Origin: Pseudomonas sp. N3-W | GTDB lineage: Bacteria; Pseudomonadota; Gammaproteobacteria; Pseudomonadales; Pseudomonadaceae | NCBI RefSeq assembly: GCF_024970185.1 | Contig: NZ_CP103965.1 | Location: 4,731,001-4,795,000 of the forward strand | Direction: 5' to 3' | Length of the DNA stretch: 64,000 nucleotides | Shown here: positions 22,201 through 30,425 of the stretch, one piece after another | Position numbering within the stretch: the stretch's first letter is position 1 | How the letters are laid out: each line of letters starts with the position of its first letter | Notes under the pieces: generated by a model | Seen by the model: the letters and a program-made list of their open reading frames with translations, nothing else | The model's database searches: none | What the model was told of the DNA's origin: nothing | Made by a program: the position numbers and the translations under genes

Positions 22201-24134
22201 TCCTTCAACCGGGCGTTCAAGACCTGGCCTTCCTCGCTCAACTGATGCAGCTCGGCGATGGAAGTGCCACACACGCTGCGAATCTTCTCCAGCCGGCTGT
22301 CCTCCTGCGCTGCAAGGCGCGCGTCCAGACGCTTGAGCGCGTAACTTCCCGTGCGCCATTGCTGCGGTTGCTCGAACGAGAGGCGCCAGCCACCCTCGCC
22401 GTTGTGCTCCAGCACCGGAGAAAAGGCATCAGGCCGCAAGGGGTGCCGTACCCGCCACTTTTTCAGCATCGGGTCGTATTGAATCCGGTAGACATCGTCG
22501 TCGATCCGGATGTGCGGCTGCCCGTCCACCTGATAAACCCCCTCCCAGTCGGCGGCGTGTCCGCTCAGGGTGCTGAGGGGACGTTTATACGGATCAAGGC
22601 CGGATCGCCAGAGCCGGGGTTTGCCATGAGTCACCGCTTCGAACCGGCTGAAAAACTCCGGGTGTTCGCGCACGGTTTTCCTGATCAGCGAGCCGACCAC
22701 TTTGCCGCCCACTGCAAAGGTCGTCATCAGCGCGATGTTTTCCGCGACGCTGAACAGGTGGGAAAGCGCCTCCTGTTTGTCGCCGTGCTGCCAGTCCTGG
22801 ACACCGTCATACACTTCGCCCAGCAACATGCCGACACTCACACCGATCATCAACTGCCCCAGCACCGGCACAAAAAAAGCCGCGACGTTGGCAATCGTCA
22901 GCCCTTGCTCCAGATAGCGCTCAAGACGTTTCTTGCGAGCTTCCTCATCAATATCGGCGGTCGGCACGGCCAGTACCCGCGCATCGACCTGCATCTTGCC
23001 GAGTGAACTCTGAATCATGAACTGGAACAGCGGCAGGGTAATCGGCAGCGCCTTGAAGGTGTCCAGATTACCGGACTGTGCAAACGACTTGGCGAATGCC
23101 TGCTTGCGGTCTTCTTCAATCCCGTGGGCAAAGTAGTCCATATAGCCGGTCTTTTTCAGAGCCCCGATCAAGTACGACTTGAACTCGGCGAAGGTGCTGT
23201 ATTCGTGGAGGGGCCGATCAGGCTCGTTGGGCATGTACACGACACACCACTCAGTGGGCCAGGCCTCGACCGAGCGCCTGGAAAACACCACCACACCCCA
23301 AACACAGGTGCTGAACAATTCCATGCCCTGAATGATCAGCGATTCGGTACCGTGAAGTATGCTCTGAACGCCCGCTTCAGCGCCTGTCCCGCTGTGGATA
23401 TTCAGCAGGAGAAGCGATTTGTAGGCCTCTTGCGTGATGTGTTTTTTCAGATAGGCAAGGTGAGCATCCACCTTCAACTTCATGAGTTTGAGCGACTTGA
23501 GGTCATTGCTCAGCGTGCCCGAAGTGGCCGACAGATTGAACACTTCGCTGATATGTGCCTGATAGCGCTTGCCCAGATCAAGTTCACGACAGAACGTGGC
23601 AAAGGCCTGCGGGGTGAGCGCCGTCACACCTAGCGGGGCCGAGGCGACTTCAAGGGTGCTGCCTGCCGGAAAGCCGCCCGGCGCACTTTCGTCGGCGGTG
23701 AAATTCTGCATCGCCGCCTGTAGCAGGCTGTGCCTTGCCATCAATACTTTTTCGATGCCTTCGACTTCCGTCGACGTTGCTTCGCAATCACAGTCGACGC
23801 CGGGAAGCACCAGCACATCGTTGTCGACATCAAAGGCCACCGTCCATTTTTTGGTCAGGGCGGCCGATAATTGGGAGGCACAGAAACCATCCAGCGATTG
23901 CAGCGTGTGCATCAGCAGTTCGCACTTTTGCTGGTAGATCAGCAGTGCCTGAATATCGGTATCCAGCGCTGCGAGGACAGGTGAGCCCCCCTTGAGCAGC
24001 CAGTCAGGCATTCCCTTTTGCAGCACCTGAGCCTTGTCCAGATCCCCTGTTGCTTCAAGCAGCGCGGCAAGGATTTCGGTTTGACTCAATGAGCGGTTCA
24101 CAGGCACCGCCGCGTCCATATTCAACATCTGCAA
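19296..24134 (-). CDS. Large LRR protein with NEL-type E3 ubiquitin-ligase domain (effector candidate)
   Basis: A 1,612-residue single protein. The N-terminal ~1,100 residues are mostly helical and resemble the dermonecrotic-toxin-like (DUF6543) module often found in such Pseudomonas proteins, with hydrophobic stretches around 420-480. A Gly-Ser repeat at ~784-793 is encoded by four GCTGCC units. Leucine-rich repeats follow at ~1150-1300 (LEVLELDNNKLKTLP, LTSLNLSNNRL, LDHVDLRNNEITALP). Residues ~1300-1590 match the NEL domain of IpaH/SspH ligases, with the CxD catalytic motif as C1409-T-D1411. NEL enzymes transfer ubiquitin onto host proteins after secretion. No classical signal peptide and no secretion genes are nearby. 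The start at 24134 is followed in frame by an ATG-rich beginning, so the exact start is uncertain. Confidence 0.8.
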   Translation of the reverse strand: MQMLNMDAAVPVNRSLSQTEILAALLEATGDLDKAQVLQKGMPDWLLKGGSPVLAALDTDIQALLIYQQKCELLMHTLQSLDGFCASQLSAALTKKWTVAFDVDNDVLVLPGVDCDCEATSTEVEGIEKVLMARHSLLQAAMQNFTADESAPGGFPAGSTLEVASAPLGVTALTPQAFATFCRELDLGKRYQAHISEVFNLSATSGTLSNDLKSLKLMKLKVDAHLAYLKKHITQEAYKSLLLLNIHSGTGAEAGVQSILHGTESLIIQGMELFSTCVWGVVVFSRRSVEAWPTEWCVVYMPNEPDRPLHEYSTFAEFKSYLIGALKKTGYMDYFAHGIEEDRKQAFAKSFAQSGNLDTFKALPITLPLFQFMIQSSLGKMQVDARVLAVPTADIDEEARKKRLERYLEQGLTIANVAAFFVPVLGQLMIGVSVGMLLGEVYDGVQDWQHGDKQEALSHLFSVAENIALMTTFAVGGKVVGSLIRKTVREHPEFFSRFEAVTHGKPRLWRSGLDPYKRPLSTLSGHAADWEGVYQVDGQPHIRIDDDVYRIQYDPMLKKWRVRHPLRPDAFSPVLEHNGEGGWRLSFEQPQQWRTGSYALKRLDARLAAQEDSRLEKIRSVCGTSIAELHQLSEEGQVLNARLKDTIRRFRLDERIRDFIADLERGDSRSTAYLSEQLHALPLMKDWPQGRFIRVLDAEQNVTAFYPPTARLADADLAVDVSVTQLAQGKLFETVVASLYQSEVDTLLVNKAVTETESEALAKKLAASVKADRLPLFDRLYEFHGSGSGSGSGGDAGFLKTAFPRLPTAMAQELVDQASSVERLRLRTTRRVPLALAYNARKALAQIRLDQAISGFYLPEIAGAETNKLALSLLEHLRGWDSKLLLEVREGSVTGEVLQRVGKPDSAFKRTIVQSAAGYQAFDGDANPLAAVAKGPDALYATIVQALPQAQRTAMGRGTLLPEDAWRLRSQLLARATEERQMTARILAGEPVVDTPEPVSCVQADPAAPSSRHASALLRKTRKLYPLMSETEIDTLLDGLGTDHLTRATAIQQRQRQLEKLRELLKVWCSDNVEMRKLAGNLGEYQHSRRQVADAIVNSWRRLVVLRDERGIGVPGIRLDGMRVGKLPTLAQDLDFSHIKHLSLKGMEQADDLAYFLKHFKALEVLELDNNKLKTLPEVLSLMPKLKHLSFKDNQLVLTEHTLAKLASMRTLTSLNLSNNRLGATPDLSKMFDLRMLSLRDTRATELPKGLNRLPNLDHVDLRNNEITALPEWLFFVPKRFSEVVNLRTNPLDTVSRIKLKSYRDRTGVGMGFLEDDIARMNEQEAKKLWLPEDVSVTFPRRGPIWATLKYDPRSEGLFQLLAEVGNTADSQYVREDMTTRVWSILEATEGHGALREQLFDLAASPINCTDSAAMNFSHLEVAVAVDKVVGTSRSAQSAAPLLKLGRGLFRLDQLDKVAQSHIQKNPTVDPLEVSLAYRTGLADTFDLPGQPRHMRFASLSGVAAADLATAQHVVKTAELSSELLKFMVQWPYWADYLKSHYPRQFAKVNDPLQVRLQSVFDQAESLKDVDYRQQIDALNSEQAAAEKTVLEKLTQDAIKLVDLGVCAVPES

Positions 24135-24428
24135 TCTTCCTTGTTGCGAGTCAGAGGCCCTTAACCTATCGACTCTCTCTCAGGAAAAAAAACAGGAAAT
24201 CCCGGTCGGTTCAGCCCTGCTTCAAGCAAGACTTTGCATGTTTGGCATCACTATGTACCGCATGGCTCCCTGCCTTTTGTGCCTGCTCGCTCCATCACCG
24301 CCACCGGCCTGCTTATAACCTATCGATCTAAAACTCCCACCTACCCACTGGGGTCAGTTTCTGGGTACCCGCCATTTTTGGCGGGGTAACGATCGACCCT
24401 CCCCAACGGAAAAACCGGTAAGGACTTT
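24135..24428. other. 294-nt divergent regulatory region between the NEL gene and the NAGGN operon
   Basis: No gene recognised. Close to the operon start there is a small hairpin (CCCGCC, loop ATTTTT, GGCGGG at 24368-24385). Two GGA triplets follow, one within the AAGGAC ribosome-binding site. The region must hold the divergent promoters of both genes. Confidence 0.5.
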
Positions 24429-26201
24429 ATGTGCGGATTAGCTGGCGAGTTACGCTTTGATCATCAACCTGCGGACCTTGCAGCCGTTGAACGAATCACC
24501 CATCACCTGGCCCCTCGCGGTCCTGACGCGTGGGGTTTTCATGCCCAAGGGCCGATTGCCCTGGGCCATCGTCGCCTGAAAATCATGGACTTGTCGGACG
24601 GCTCGGCGCAGCCGATGATCGACAACCAGCTCGGCCTGTCCCTGGCCTTCAACGGCGCGATCTACAACTTCCCGGAACTGCGCACGGAGCTTGAAAGCCT
24701 CGGTTATGCCTTCTATTCCGGCGGTGACACCGAAGTGTTGCTCAAGGGCTATCACGCCTGGGGCGAAGCCCTGCTGCCCAAGCTCAACGGCATGTTCGCC
24801 TTTGCCATCTGGGAGCGCGATGCCCAGCGGCTGTTCATTGCCCGCGACCGCCTCGGCGTCAAGCCGCTGTACCTGTCGCGCACCGGCCAGCGCCTGCGTT
24901 TTGCCTCGGCATTGCCGGCGCTGCTCAAGGGCGGCGACATCAACCCGATCCTCGATCCGGTGGCGCTCAATCACTATCTGAATTTCCATGCCGTGGTTCC
25001 GGCCCCGCGCACCCTGCTGGCGGGCATCGAAAAGCTGCCGCCAGCGACCTGGATGCGCATCGAGGCGGACGGCAGCACCGAGCAGAAAACCTGGTGGACC
25101 TTGCCCTACGGCCCACACGCCGACGAGATGAACCTGACCCTGGAAGACTGGCGCGACCGTGTACTCGACAGCACCCGTGACGCGGTAGCGATTCGTCAGC
25201 GCGCCGCGGTGGATGTCGGCGTGCTGCTTTCCGGCGGCGTCGATTCGAGCCTGCTGGTCGGGCTGTTGCGTGAAGTCGGCGTGGAAAACCTGTCGACCTT
25301 TTCCATCGGTTTCCAGGATGCCGGCGGCGAGCGTGGTGACGAGTTCCAGTACTCGGACCTGATCGCCAAGCATTACGGCACCCGGCACTATCAGTTGCGC
25401 ATCGACGAAAAGGAAATCATCGAGCAACTGCCTGCCGCCTTCCGGGCGATGAGCGAGCCGATGGTCAGCCACGACTGCATCGCCTTCTACCTGCTGTCCC
25501 GCGAAGTGGCCAAGCACTGCAAAGTGGTGCAGAGCGGCCAGGGCGCGGACGAGTTGTTTGCCGGTTACCACTGGTATCCGCAAGTGGACGGTGCCGCCGA
25601 TCCGTATAGGGCTTATCGCGATGCGTTTTTCGACCGCAGCTACGACGACTATGCCGCCACCGTGCAGCCGAAATGGCTGACGGCCAACGACGCAGCCGGC
25701 GATTTCGTGAAAGAACACTTTGCCCAGCCCGGTGCCGATGCGGCCGTGGACAAGGCGCTGCGTCTGGACAGCACGGTGATGCTGGTCGACGACCCGGTCA
25801 AACGTGTCGACAACATGACCATGGCCTGGGGCCTGGAAGCGCGCACGCCGTTTCTCGACTATCGCCTGGTGGAGTTGTCGGCGCGGGTGCCCGGCAAATT
25901 CAAACTGCCCGATGGCGGCAAACAGGTGTTGAAAGAAGCGGCGCGACTGGTCATTCCAAGCGAAGTGATCGACCGTAAAAAGGGTTATTTCCCGGTGCCG
26001 GGCCTCAAGCATTTGCAGGGCGACACCCTGAACTGGGTGCGTGAACTGCTGCTGGATCCGAGCCAGGATCGCGGCCTGTTCAACCCGGCCATGCTCGACC
26101 GTCTACTGACCGACCCGCAAGGGCAACTGACGCCATTGCGCGGCTCCAAGCTGTGGCAACTGGCGGCCCTGAACCTGTGGCTCAGTGAACAAGGAATCTG
26201 A
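24429..26201 (+). CDS. N-acetylglutaminylglutamine amidotransferase (asparagine-synthetase-like)
   Basis: A 590-residue class II glutamine amidotransferase. The nucleophile is Cys2 (MCGLAGEL) and the glutaminase domain covers ~1-190. The asparagine-synthetase domain carries the ATP-pyrophosphatase loop SGGVDSS at 268-274. Its position directly before ngg identifies it as the enzyme that amidates N-acetylglutaminylglutamine to the osmoprotectant dipeptide NAGGN, rather than housekeeping AsnB. The ATG is preceded by AAGGAC. It is the first gene of the NAGGN operon; three bases separate it from ngg. Confidence 0.92.
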   Translation: MCGLAGELRFDHQPADLAAVERITHHLAPRGPDAWGFHAQGPIALGHRRLKIMDLSDGSAQPMIDNQLGLSLAFNGAIYNFPELRTELESLGYAFYSGGDTEVLLKGYHAWGEALLPKLNGMFAFAIWERDAQRLFIARDRLGVKPLYLSRTGQRLRFASALPALLKGGDINPILDPVALNHYLNFHAVVPAPRTLLAGIEKLPPATWMRIEADGSTEQKTWWTLPYGPHADEMNLTLEDWRDRVLDSTRDAVAIRQRAAVDVGVLLSGGVDSSLLVGLLREVGVENLSTFSIGFQDAGGERGDEFQYSDLIAKHYGTRHYQLRIDEKEIIEQLPAAFRAMSEPMVSHDCIAFYLLSREVAKHCKVVQSGQGADELFAGYHWYPQVDGAADPYRAYRDAFFDRSYDDYAATVQPKWLTANDAAGDFVKEHFAQPGADAAVDKALRLDSTVMLVDDPVKRVDNMTMAWGLEARTPFLDYRLVELSARVPGKFKLPDGGKQVLKEAARLVIPSEVIDRKKGYFPVPGLKHLQGDTLNWVRELLLDPSQDRGLFNPAMLDRLLTDPQGQLTPLRGSKLWQLAALNLWLSEQGI

Positions 26202-26204
26202 TCG

Positions 26205-27953
26205 ATGAAACCCCATGCCACGGCCTACAACCAACGCTTGCTGCGTGGCCAGGCCCCTTCCTACGAACGCTTGCAGGCGCGCCTGGCCGAAGACGGCAGC
26301 GAACTGGGCGCCGCGCCGATTGCCGTGCACTGCGGCTGGGGCCGGTTGTTGATCGGCCATACATTCCCCGACCCGGCCAGCCTGGCTCAGGAGTTGCTCA
26401 ACGAACAGCAGGGCGAACGCGACATTGCCCTGTACGTCGCCGCGCCCCAGCAAGTGCTGGGCCTGGAGCCGGCGCAGCTGTTTCTCGATCCGTCCGACAC
26501 GCTGCGCCTGTGGTTCAGCGATTACCGCCAGGCCACTCGCGTGTTTCGTGGTTTCCGTATTCGCCGGGCCCAGAGCGACAGCGACTGGCATGCAATCAAC
26601 CAGCTGTATCAGGCCCGCGGCATGCTGCCGATCGATGCCGCACGACTGACGCCGCACGCTCAGGGCGGCCCGGTGTACTGGCTGGCCGAGGACGAGGACA
26701 GTGGCGCGATCATTGGCAGCGTCATGGGTCTCAATCATCACAAGGCCTTCAACGATCCGGAAAACGGCAGCAGCCTGTGGTGCCTGGCGGTCGACCCGCA
26801 TTGCTCGCGCCCCGGCGTCGGTGAAGTGCTGGTGCGGCATTTGGTCGAGCACTTCATGAGCCGTGGGTTGAGTTACCTCGATCTCTCGGTGCTGCACGAT
26901 AATCGGCAGGCGAAAAGTCTTTACGCCAAGCTCGGCTTTCGCAATCTGTCGACCTTCGCCATCAAGCGCAAGAACGGTATCAATCAGCCGCTGTTCCTCG
27001 GCCCCGGCCCCGAGGCCGAGTTCAACCCCTATGCGCGGATCATCGTCGAGGAAGCCCATCGTCGTGGCATCGATGTGCAGGTCGATGATGTCGATGCCGG
27101 CATGTTTACCTTAAGCCATGGCGGGCGTCGGGTGCGTTGCCGTGAGTCACTCAGTGACCTGACCAGCGCCATCAGCCTGAGCCTGTGCCAGGACAAGAGC
27201 CTGACCCACAAAGTCCTGAAAGCGGCCGGCTTGAACCTGCCGTGCCAGCAACTGGCCGGCAATGCTGATGACAACCTGGCGTTCCTCGATGAGCACGAAC
27301 GGGTGGTGGTCAAACCGCTGGATGGCGAACAGGGCCATGGCGTGGCGGTGGATCTGCGGACCATCGAGGACGTTCAGCAAGCCATCGAAGCCGCCCGCCA
27401 ATTCGACAGCCGAGTGCTGCTGGAAAGTTTCCACGAAGGGCTTGACCTGCGGATTGTGGTAATCGGTTTCGAGGTGGTTGCCGCCGCCATTCGCCGCCCG
27501 GCCGAAGTGGTCGGCGACGGCCAGCATTCCATCGGCGCGCTGATCGAAGCCCAGAGCCGGCGCCGTCAGGCAGCCACCAGCGGTGAAAGCAAAATCCCGC
27601 TGGACCACGAAACCCAGCGCACCTTGCACGCGGCGGGTTACGACTACAGCACGATCCTGCCGGCGGGTGAGCATCTGTTCGTACGCAAGACGGCGAATCT
27701 GCATACCGGCGGGGTTCTAGAGGACGTCACGGCGATCCTGCACCCGACGCTGGTGGATGCGGCGGTCAGGGCGGCGCGGGCGCTGGACATTCCGATGGTC
27801 GGGCTCGACCTCATGGTGCCGGCCGCCGATCAGCCGGCGTACGTGTTTATCGAGGCCAACGAACGTGCCGGGTTAGCCAATCATGAACCGCAGCCGACGG
27901 CGGAGCGGTTTGTGGATTTGTTGTTTCCGCATAGTCAGCCGGCCCTCTCATAA
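26205..27953 (+). CDS. ngg: N-acetylglutaminylglutamine synthetase
   Basis: A 582-residue fusion. A GNAT acetyltransferase domain (~95-250, with the SLWCLAVDP / RPGVGEVLV acetyl-CoA segment) is followed by an ATP-grasp ligase domain (~290-575, with VVVKPLDGEQGHGV and the terminal FIEANERAGLANHEP). The GNAT part would acetylate glutamine and the ATP-grasp part would ligate the second glutamine. Family knowledge: this fusion is the signature gene of NAGGN synthesis in Pseudomonas and some other bacteria under osmotic stress. It is tightly coupled to the upstream amidotransferase gene. Confidence 0.93.
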   Translation: MKPHATAYNQRLLRGQAPSYERLQARLAEDGSELGAAPIAVHCGWGRLLIGHTFPDPASLAQELLNEQQGERDIALYVAAPQQVLGLEPAQLFLDPSDTLRLWFSDYRQATRVFRGFRIRRAQSDSDWHAINQLYQARGMLPIDAARLTPHAQGGPVYWLAEDEDSGAIIGSVMGLNHHKAFNDPENGSSLWCLAVDPHCSRPGVGEVLVRHLVEHFMSRGLSYLDLSVLHDNRQAKSLYAKLGFRNLSTFAIKRKNGINQPLFLGPGPEAEFNPYARIIVEEAHRRGIDVQVDDVDAGMFTLSHGGRRVRCRESLSDLTSAISLSLCQDKSLTHKVLKAAGLNLPCQQLAGNADDNLAFLDEHERVVVKPLDGEQGHGVAVDLRTIEDVQQAIEAARQFDSRVLLESFHEGLDLRIVVIGFEVVAAAIRRPAEVVGDGQHSIGALIEAQSRRRQAATSGESKIPLDHETQRTLHAAGYDYSTILPAGEHLFVRKTANLHTGGVLEDVTAILHPTLVDAAVRAARALDIPMVGLDLMVPAADQPAYVFIEANERAGLANHEPQPTAERFVDLLFPHSQPALS

Positions 27954-27973
27954 ATGTGTATCGCTTGAACTGA

Positions 27974-28046
27974 CGCCTTCGCGGGCAAGCACGCTCCCAC
28001 AGGGGAACGCATTCCAAATGTGGGAGCTGGGCTTGCTCGCGAAGGG
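27974..28046. repeat. REP doublet inside the NAGGN operon
   Basis: Inverted cores CGCGGGCAAGCACGCTCCCA and TGGGAGCTGGGCTTGCTCGC with a short linker, between ngg and the peptidase gene. As an intra-operonic REP it could affect relative mRNA stability. Confidence 0.75.
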
Positions 28047-28119
28047 GCCGGCACAGGCAACCCACATTCAGCAGTCCCTCATCGAAACCATCGATGCCCT
28101 CAACTCATCAGGAGTTTCC

Positions 28120-29310
28120 ATGACCAGTAAAATCCCCGAACCGGACCTCAACTACCTGCAAAAAGTCCTGCTGGAAATGCTCGCCATTCCCAGCCCGACC
28201 GGGTTCACCGACACCATCGTACGCTACGTCGCCGAGCGTCTTGAAGAACTCGGCATTCCGTTCGAAATGACCCGGCGCGGCACCATTCGCGCCACGCTCA
28301 AGGGTAAGAAAAACAGCCCGGACCGTGCCGTTTCCGCGCACCTGGACACCATCGGTGCAGCCGTACGCGCGGTGAAGGACAATGGCCGCCTGACCCTGGC
28401 GCCAGTGGGCTGCTGGTCCAGCCGTTTCGCCGAAGGCAGCCGGGTCAGCCTGTTTACCGACAACGGCGTGATTCGCGGCAGCGTGTTGCCGCTGATGGCC
28501 TCCGGGCACGCGTTCAACACTGCCGTGGATGAAATGCCGATCAGTTGGGACCACATTGAGTTGCGCCTGGACGCCTATTGCGCCACCCGTGCCGATTGCG
28601 ATTCGCTGGGCATCAGCGTCGGCGATTTCGTCGCCTTCGACCCGCTGCCGGAGTTCACCGAAAGCGGTCATATCAGCGCCCGCCATCTGGATGACAAGGC
28701 AGGGGTTGCCGCATTGCTGGCGGCGCTCAAGGCGATTGTGGACAGCGGTGAAGAGTTGATGATCGACTGTCACCCGCTGTTCACCATCACCGAGGAAACC
28801 GGCAGCGGCGCGGCGGCTGCATTACCGTGGGACGTCAGCGAGTTTGTCGGCATCGACATCGCGCCGGTCGCACCGGGCCAGCACTCCAGCGAACACGCGG
28901 TGAGTGTGGCGATGCAGGATTCGGGCGGGCCGTATGACTATCACCTGTCGCGGCATCTGCTGCGCCTGGCCAGCGACAACGAGTTGCCGGTACGGCGCGA
29001 CCTGTTCCGTTACTACTTCAGCGATGCACATTCGGCGGTCACCGCCGGTCATGACATTCGCACCGCCCTGCTGGCCTTCGGCTGCGACGCCACTCACGGC
29101 TATGAACGCACCCACATCGACAGCCTTGCAGCACTCAGCCGCTTGCTGGGCGCCTACATTCTGAGCCCGCCGGTGTTTGCCAGCGATGCGCAACCGGCGA
29201 AGGGCTCGCTGGATCGCTTCAGTCATCAGATCGAGCATGAGACGCAGATGGAAAGCGATACACGAGTGCCGTCGGTGGATAGCCTGGTGGGGCAGCGAAC
29301 TGATAACTGA
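28120..29310 (+). CDS. NAGGN-system M42 family metallopeptidase
   Basis: A 396-residue M42/M20-type zinc peptidase. Metal and catalytic motifs are AHLDTIG (H74, D76), RHLDDKAG and the glutamate pair in TITEETGSGAA. The ATG at 28120 follows AGGAG; the in-frame extension upstream reads through the REP doublet and is discarded. This family is always seen third in the NAGGN operon and is annotated as osmoprotectant NAGGN system peptidase. A role in NAGGN breakdown or turnover after stress is inferred from context. Confidence 0.88.
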   Translation: MTSKIPEPDLNYLQKVLLEMLAIPSPTGFTDTIVRYVAERLEELGIPFEMTRRGTIRATLKGKKNSPDRAVSAHLDTIGAAVRAVKDNGRLTLAPVGCWSSRFAEGSRVSLFTDNGVIRGSVLPLMASGHAFNTAVDEMPISWDHIELRLDAYCATRADCDSLGISVGDFVAFDPLPEFTESGHISARHLDDKAGVAALLAALKAIVDSGEELMIDCHPLFTITEETGSGAAAALPWDVSEFVGIDIAPVAPGQHSSEHAVSVAMQDSGGPYDYHLSRHLLRLASDNELPVRRDLFRYYFSDAHSAVTAGHDIRTALLAFGCDATHGYERTHIDSLAALSRLLGAYILSPPVFASDAQPAKGSLDRFSHQIEHETQMESDTRVPSVDSLVGQRTDN

Positions 29311-29332
29311 GTCTGGATTTTGAGATTTTGGG

Positions 29333-29384
29333 TGCCTGATCTGATGCCTTCGCGAGCAGGCTCGCGAAGGCATCAGATCAGGCA
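29333..29384. repeat. Perfect 24-bp inverted repeat with four-base loop
   Basis: The arms 29333-29356 and 29361-29384 are exact reverse complements around the loop CAGG. The inner part (CTTCGCGAG/CTCGCGAAG) is a REP core; the outer TGCCTGATCTGATG is not. It lies 23 bases after the NAGGN operon stop and has no T-run, so it fits an mRNA 3'-end stabiliser or a recombined REP better than a classical terminator. Confidence 0.9.
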
Positions 29385-29456
29385 ATGAACAAGCCCAAGC
29401 TAGCCGCAATGACCCATTCACCGTAGCATCGCGACATTGTCTTGCCCGAGGTGCCT

Positions 29457-29684
29457 ATGCTCATCCCCCACGACCAACTTGAAGTCGACACCCTCACCCG
29501 CCTGATCGAAGACTTCGTGACCCGCGACGGCACCGACAACGGTGACGACACGCCGCTGGAAACCCGTGTGCTGCGGGTTCGCCAAGCCTTGACCAAGGGG
29601 CAGGCGCTGATTGTTTTCGACCCCGAGAGCGAGCAGTGCCAATTGATGCTCAAGCATGACGTGCCCAAGCATCTGTTTGACTGA
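29457..29684 (+). CDS. YheU family protein
   Basis: A 75-residue acidic protein beginning MLIPHDQLEVDTLTRLIEDF, the characteristic start of YheU (UPF0270) proteins. The ATG at 29457 is chosen over an in-frame start at 29442 because it gives the conserved N-terminus. It is read convergently with the csrA-like gene, only six bases apart. Function unknown. Confidence 0.85.
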   Translation: MLIPHDQLEVDTLTRLIEDFVTRDGTDNGDDTPLETRVLRVRQALTKGQALIVFDPESEQCQLMLKHDVPKHLFD

Positions 29685-29690
29685 CCCCGC

Positions 29691-29876
29691 CTAGCGGACC
29701 TTGCCTTCGGCCTGCTTGGTCTGGATCCGTTTATAGACTTCGGATCGATGCACATTGACGTTTTGTGGCGCTTCCACACCGAAACGCACGTTGCTGCCAC
29801 TGACAGCCAGAATGCGTACGGAAATGTTGTCACCGATGGAGATCAATTCACCCACAACGCGACTGAGTACTAGCAT
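29691..29876 (-). CDS. CsrA/Rsm family RNA-binding regulator (small divergent paralogue)
   Basis: A 61-residue CsrA protein. The RNA-contacting residues L4, R6 and R44 (VHRSEVY) are kept, and the beta-strand core GDNISVRILAVSGSNVRFGV is recognisable. It differs from the usual RsmA (MLILTR) and RsmE (MLILTRKV) starts by reading MLVLSRVVGELISIG and having N41 in NVHR, so it is probably an additional paralogue of the RsmI kind. It should bind GGA motifs in mRNA leaders and repress or stabilise target mRNAs. It is transcribed alone. Confidence 0.9.
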   Translation of the reverse strand: MLVLSRVVGELISIGDNISVRILAVSGSNVRFGVEAPQNVNVHRSEVYKRIQTKQAEGKVR

Positions 29877-30028
29877 GGTATTGGTCCTTCAGAGTTACCG
29901 GACTCTGAAGATGCCGCGACCGTTGCGGACCTACAATGCGCCGCCTGCAAATCAGTCATGCCCTACAGCGACTGAAAAACAACCCTTCAGACATTTCCTG
30001 CAAAACATGAAAAAGCAGGACCGATCTG

Positions 30029-30361
30029 TCAGGACGCGGAGAAACGCGGGCCGAAGAGGATGACAGACGCACCGATGACGCACAGCGCCACGCCGATCCA
30101 GTCCGAGCCCAGCGGACGGACCCGCTCGACCACTGCCAGCCAGCCAATGGATGCAATGATGTAGATGCCTCCGTAGGCGGCATAGGCACGGCCGGCGTAG
30201 GTGGCTTCGACCCGGGTCAGCAACAGTGCGAACACCGTCAGGCTCAATAAGGCCGGGATCACCCACAATGCGCTTTTACCCTGACGCAGCCACATCCAGA
30301 AGGCGAAGCAGCCGGCGATTTCAAACAGCGCGGCAAGGAAAAACCACAGGTAATTGAGCAT
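30029..30361 (-). CDS. YnfA family (UPF0060) inner-membrane protein
   Basis: A 110-residue protein with four predicted helices ([74 protein letters not shown]) and the [16 protein letters not shown] loop typical of YnfA. The family resembles small multidrug resistance proteins and may export toxic cations. Monocistronic. Confidence 0.9.
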   Translation of the reverse strand: MLNYLWFFLAALFEIAGCFAFWMWLRQGKSALWVIPALLSLTVFALLLTRVEATYAGRAYAAYGGIYIIASIGWLAVVERVRPLGSDWIGVALCVIGASVILFGPRFSAS

Positions 30362-30425
30362 AGAGACGTCTCGTAAGGATGACCGTTGGCGGCCACCCTA
30401 ACGACGTAGTAACGCAGGGGCAAGT

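Noticed and set aside
19296..24134. Type III secretion cluster around the NEL effector
   Set aside because: Neighbours are mnmC and the NAGGN operon; no apparatus, chaperone or regulator genes were found within the window.
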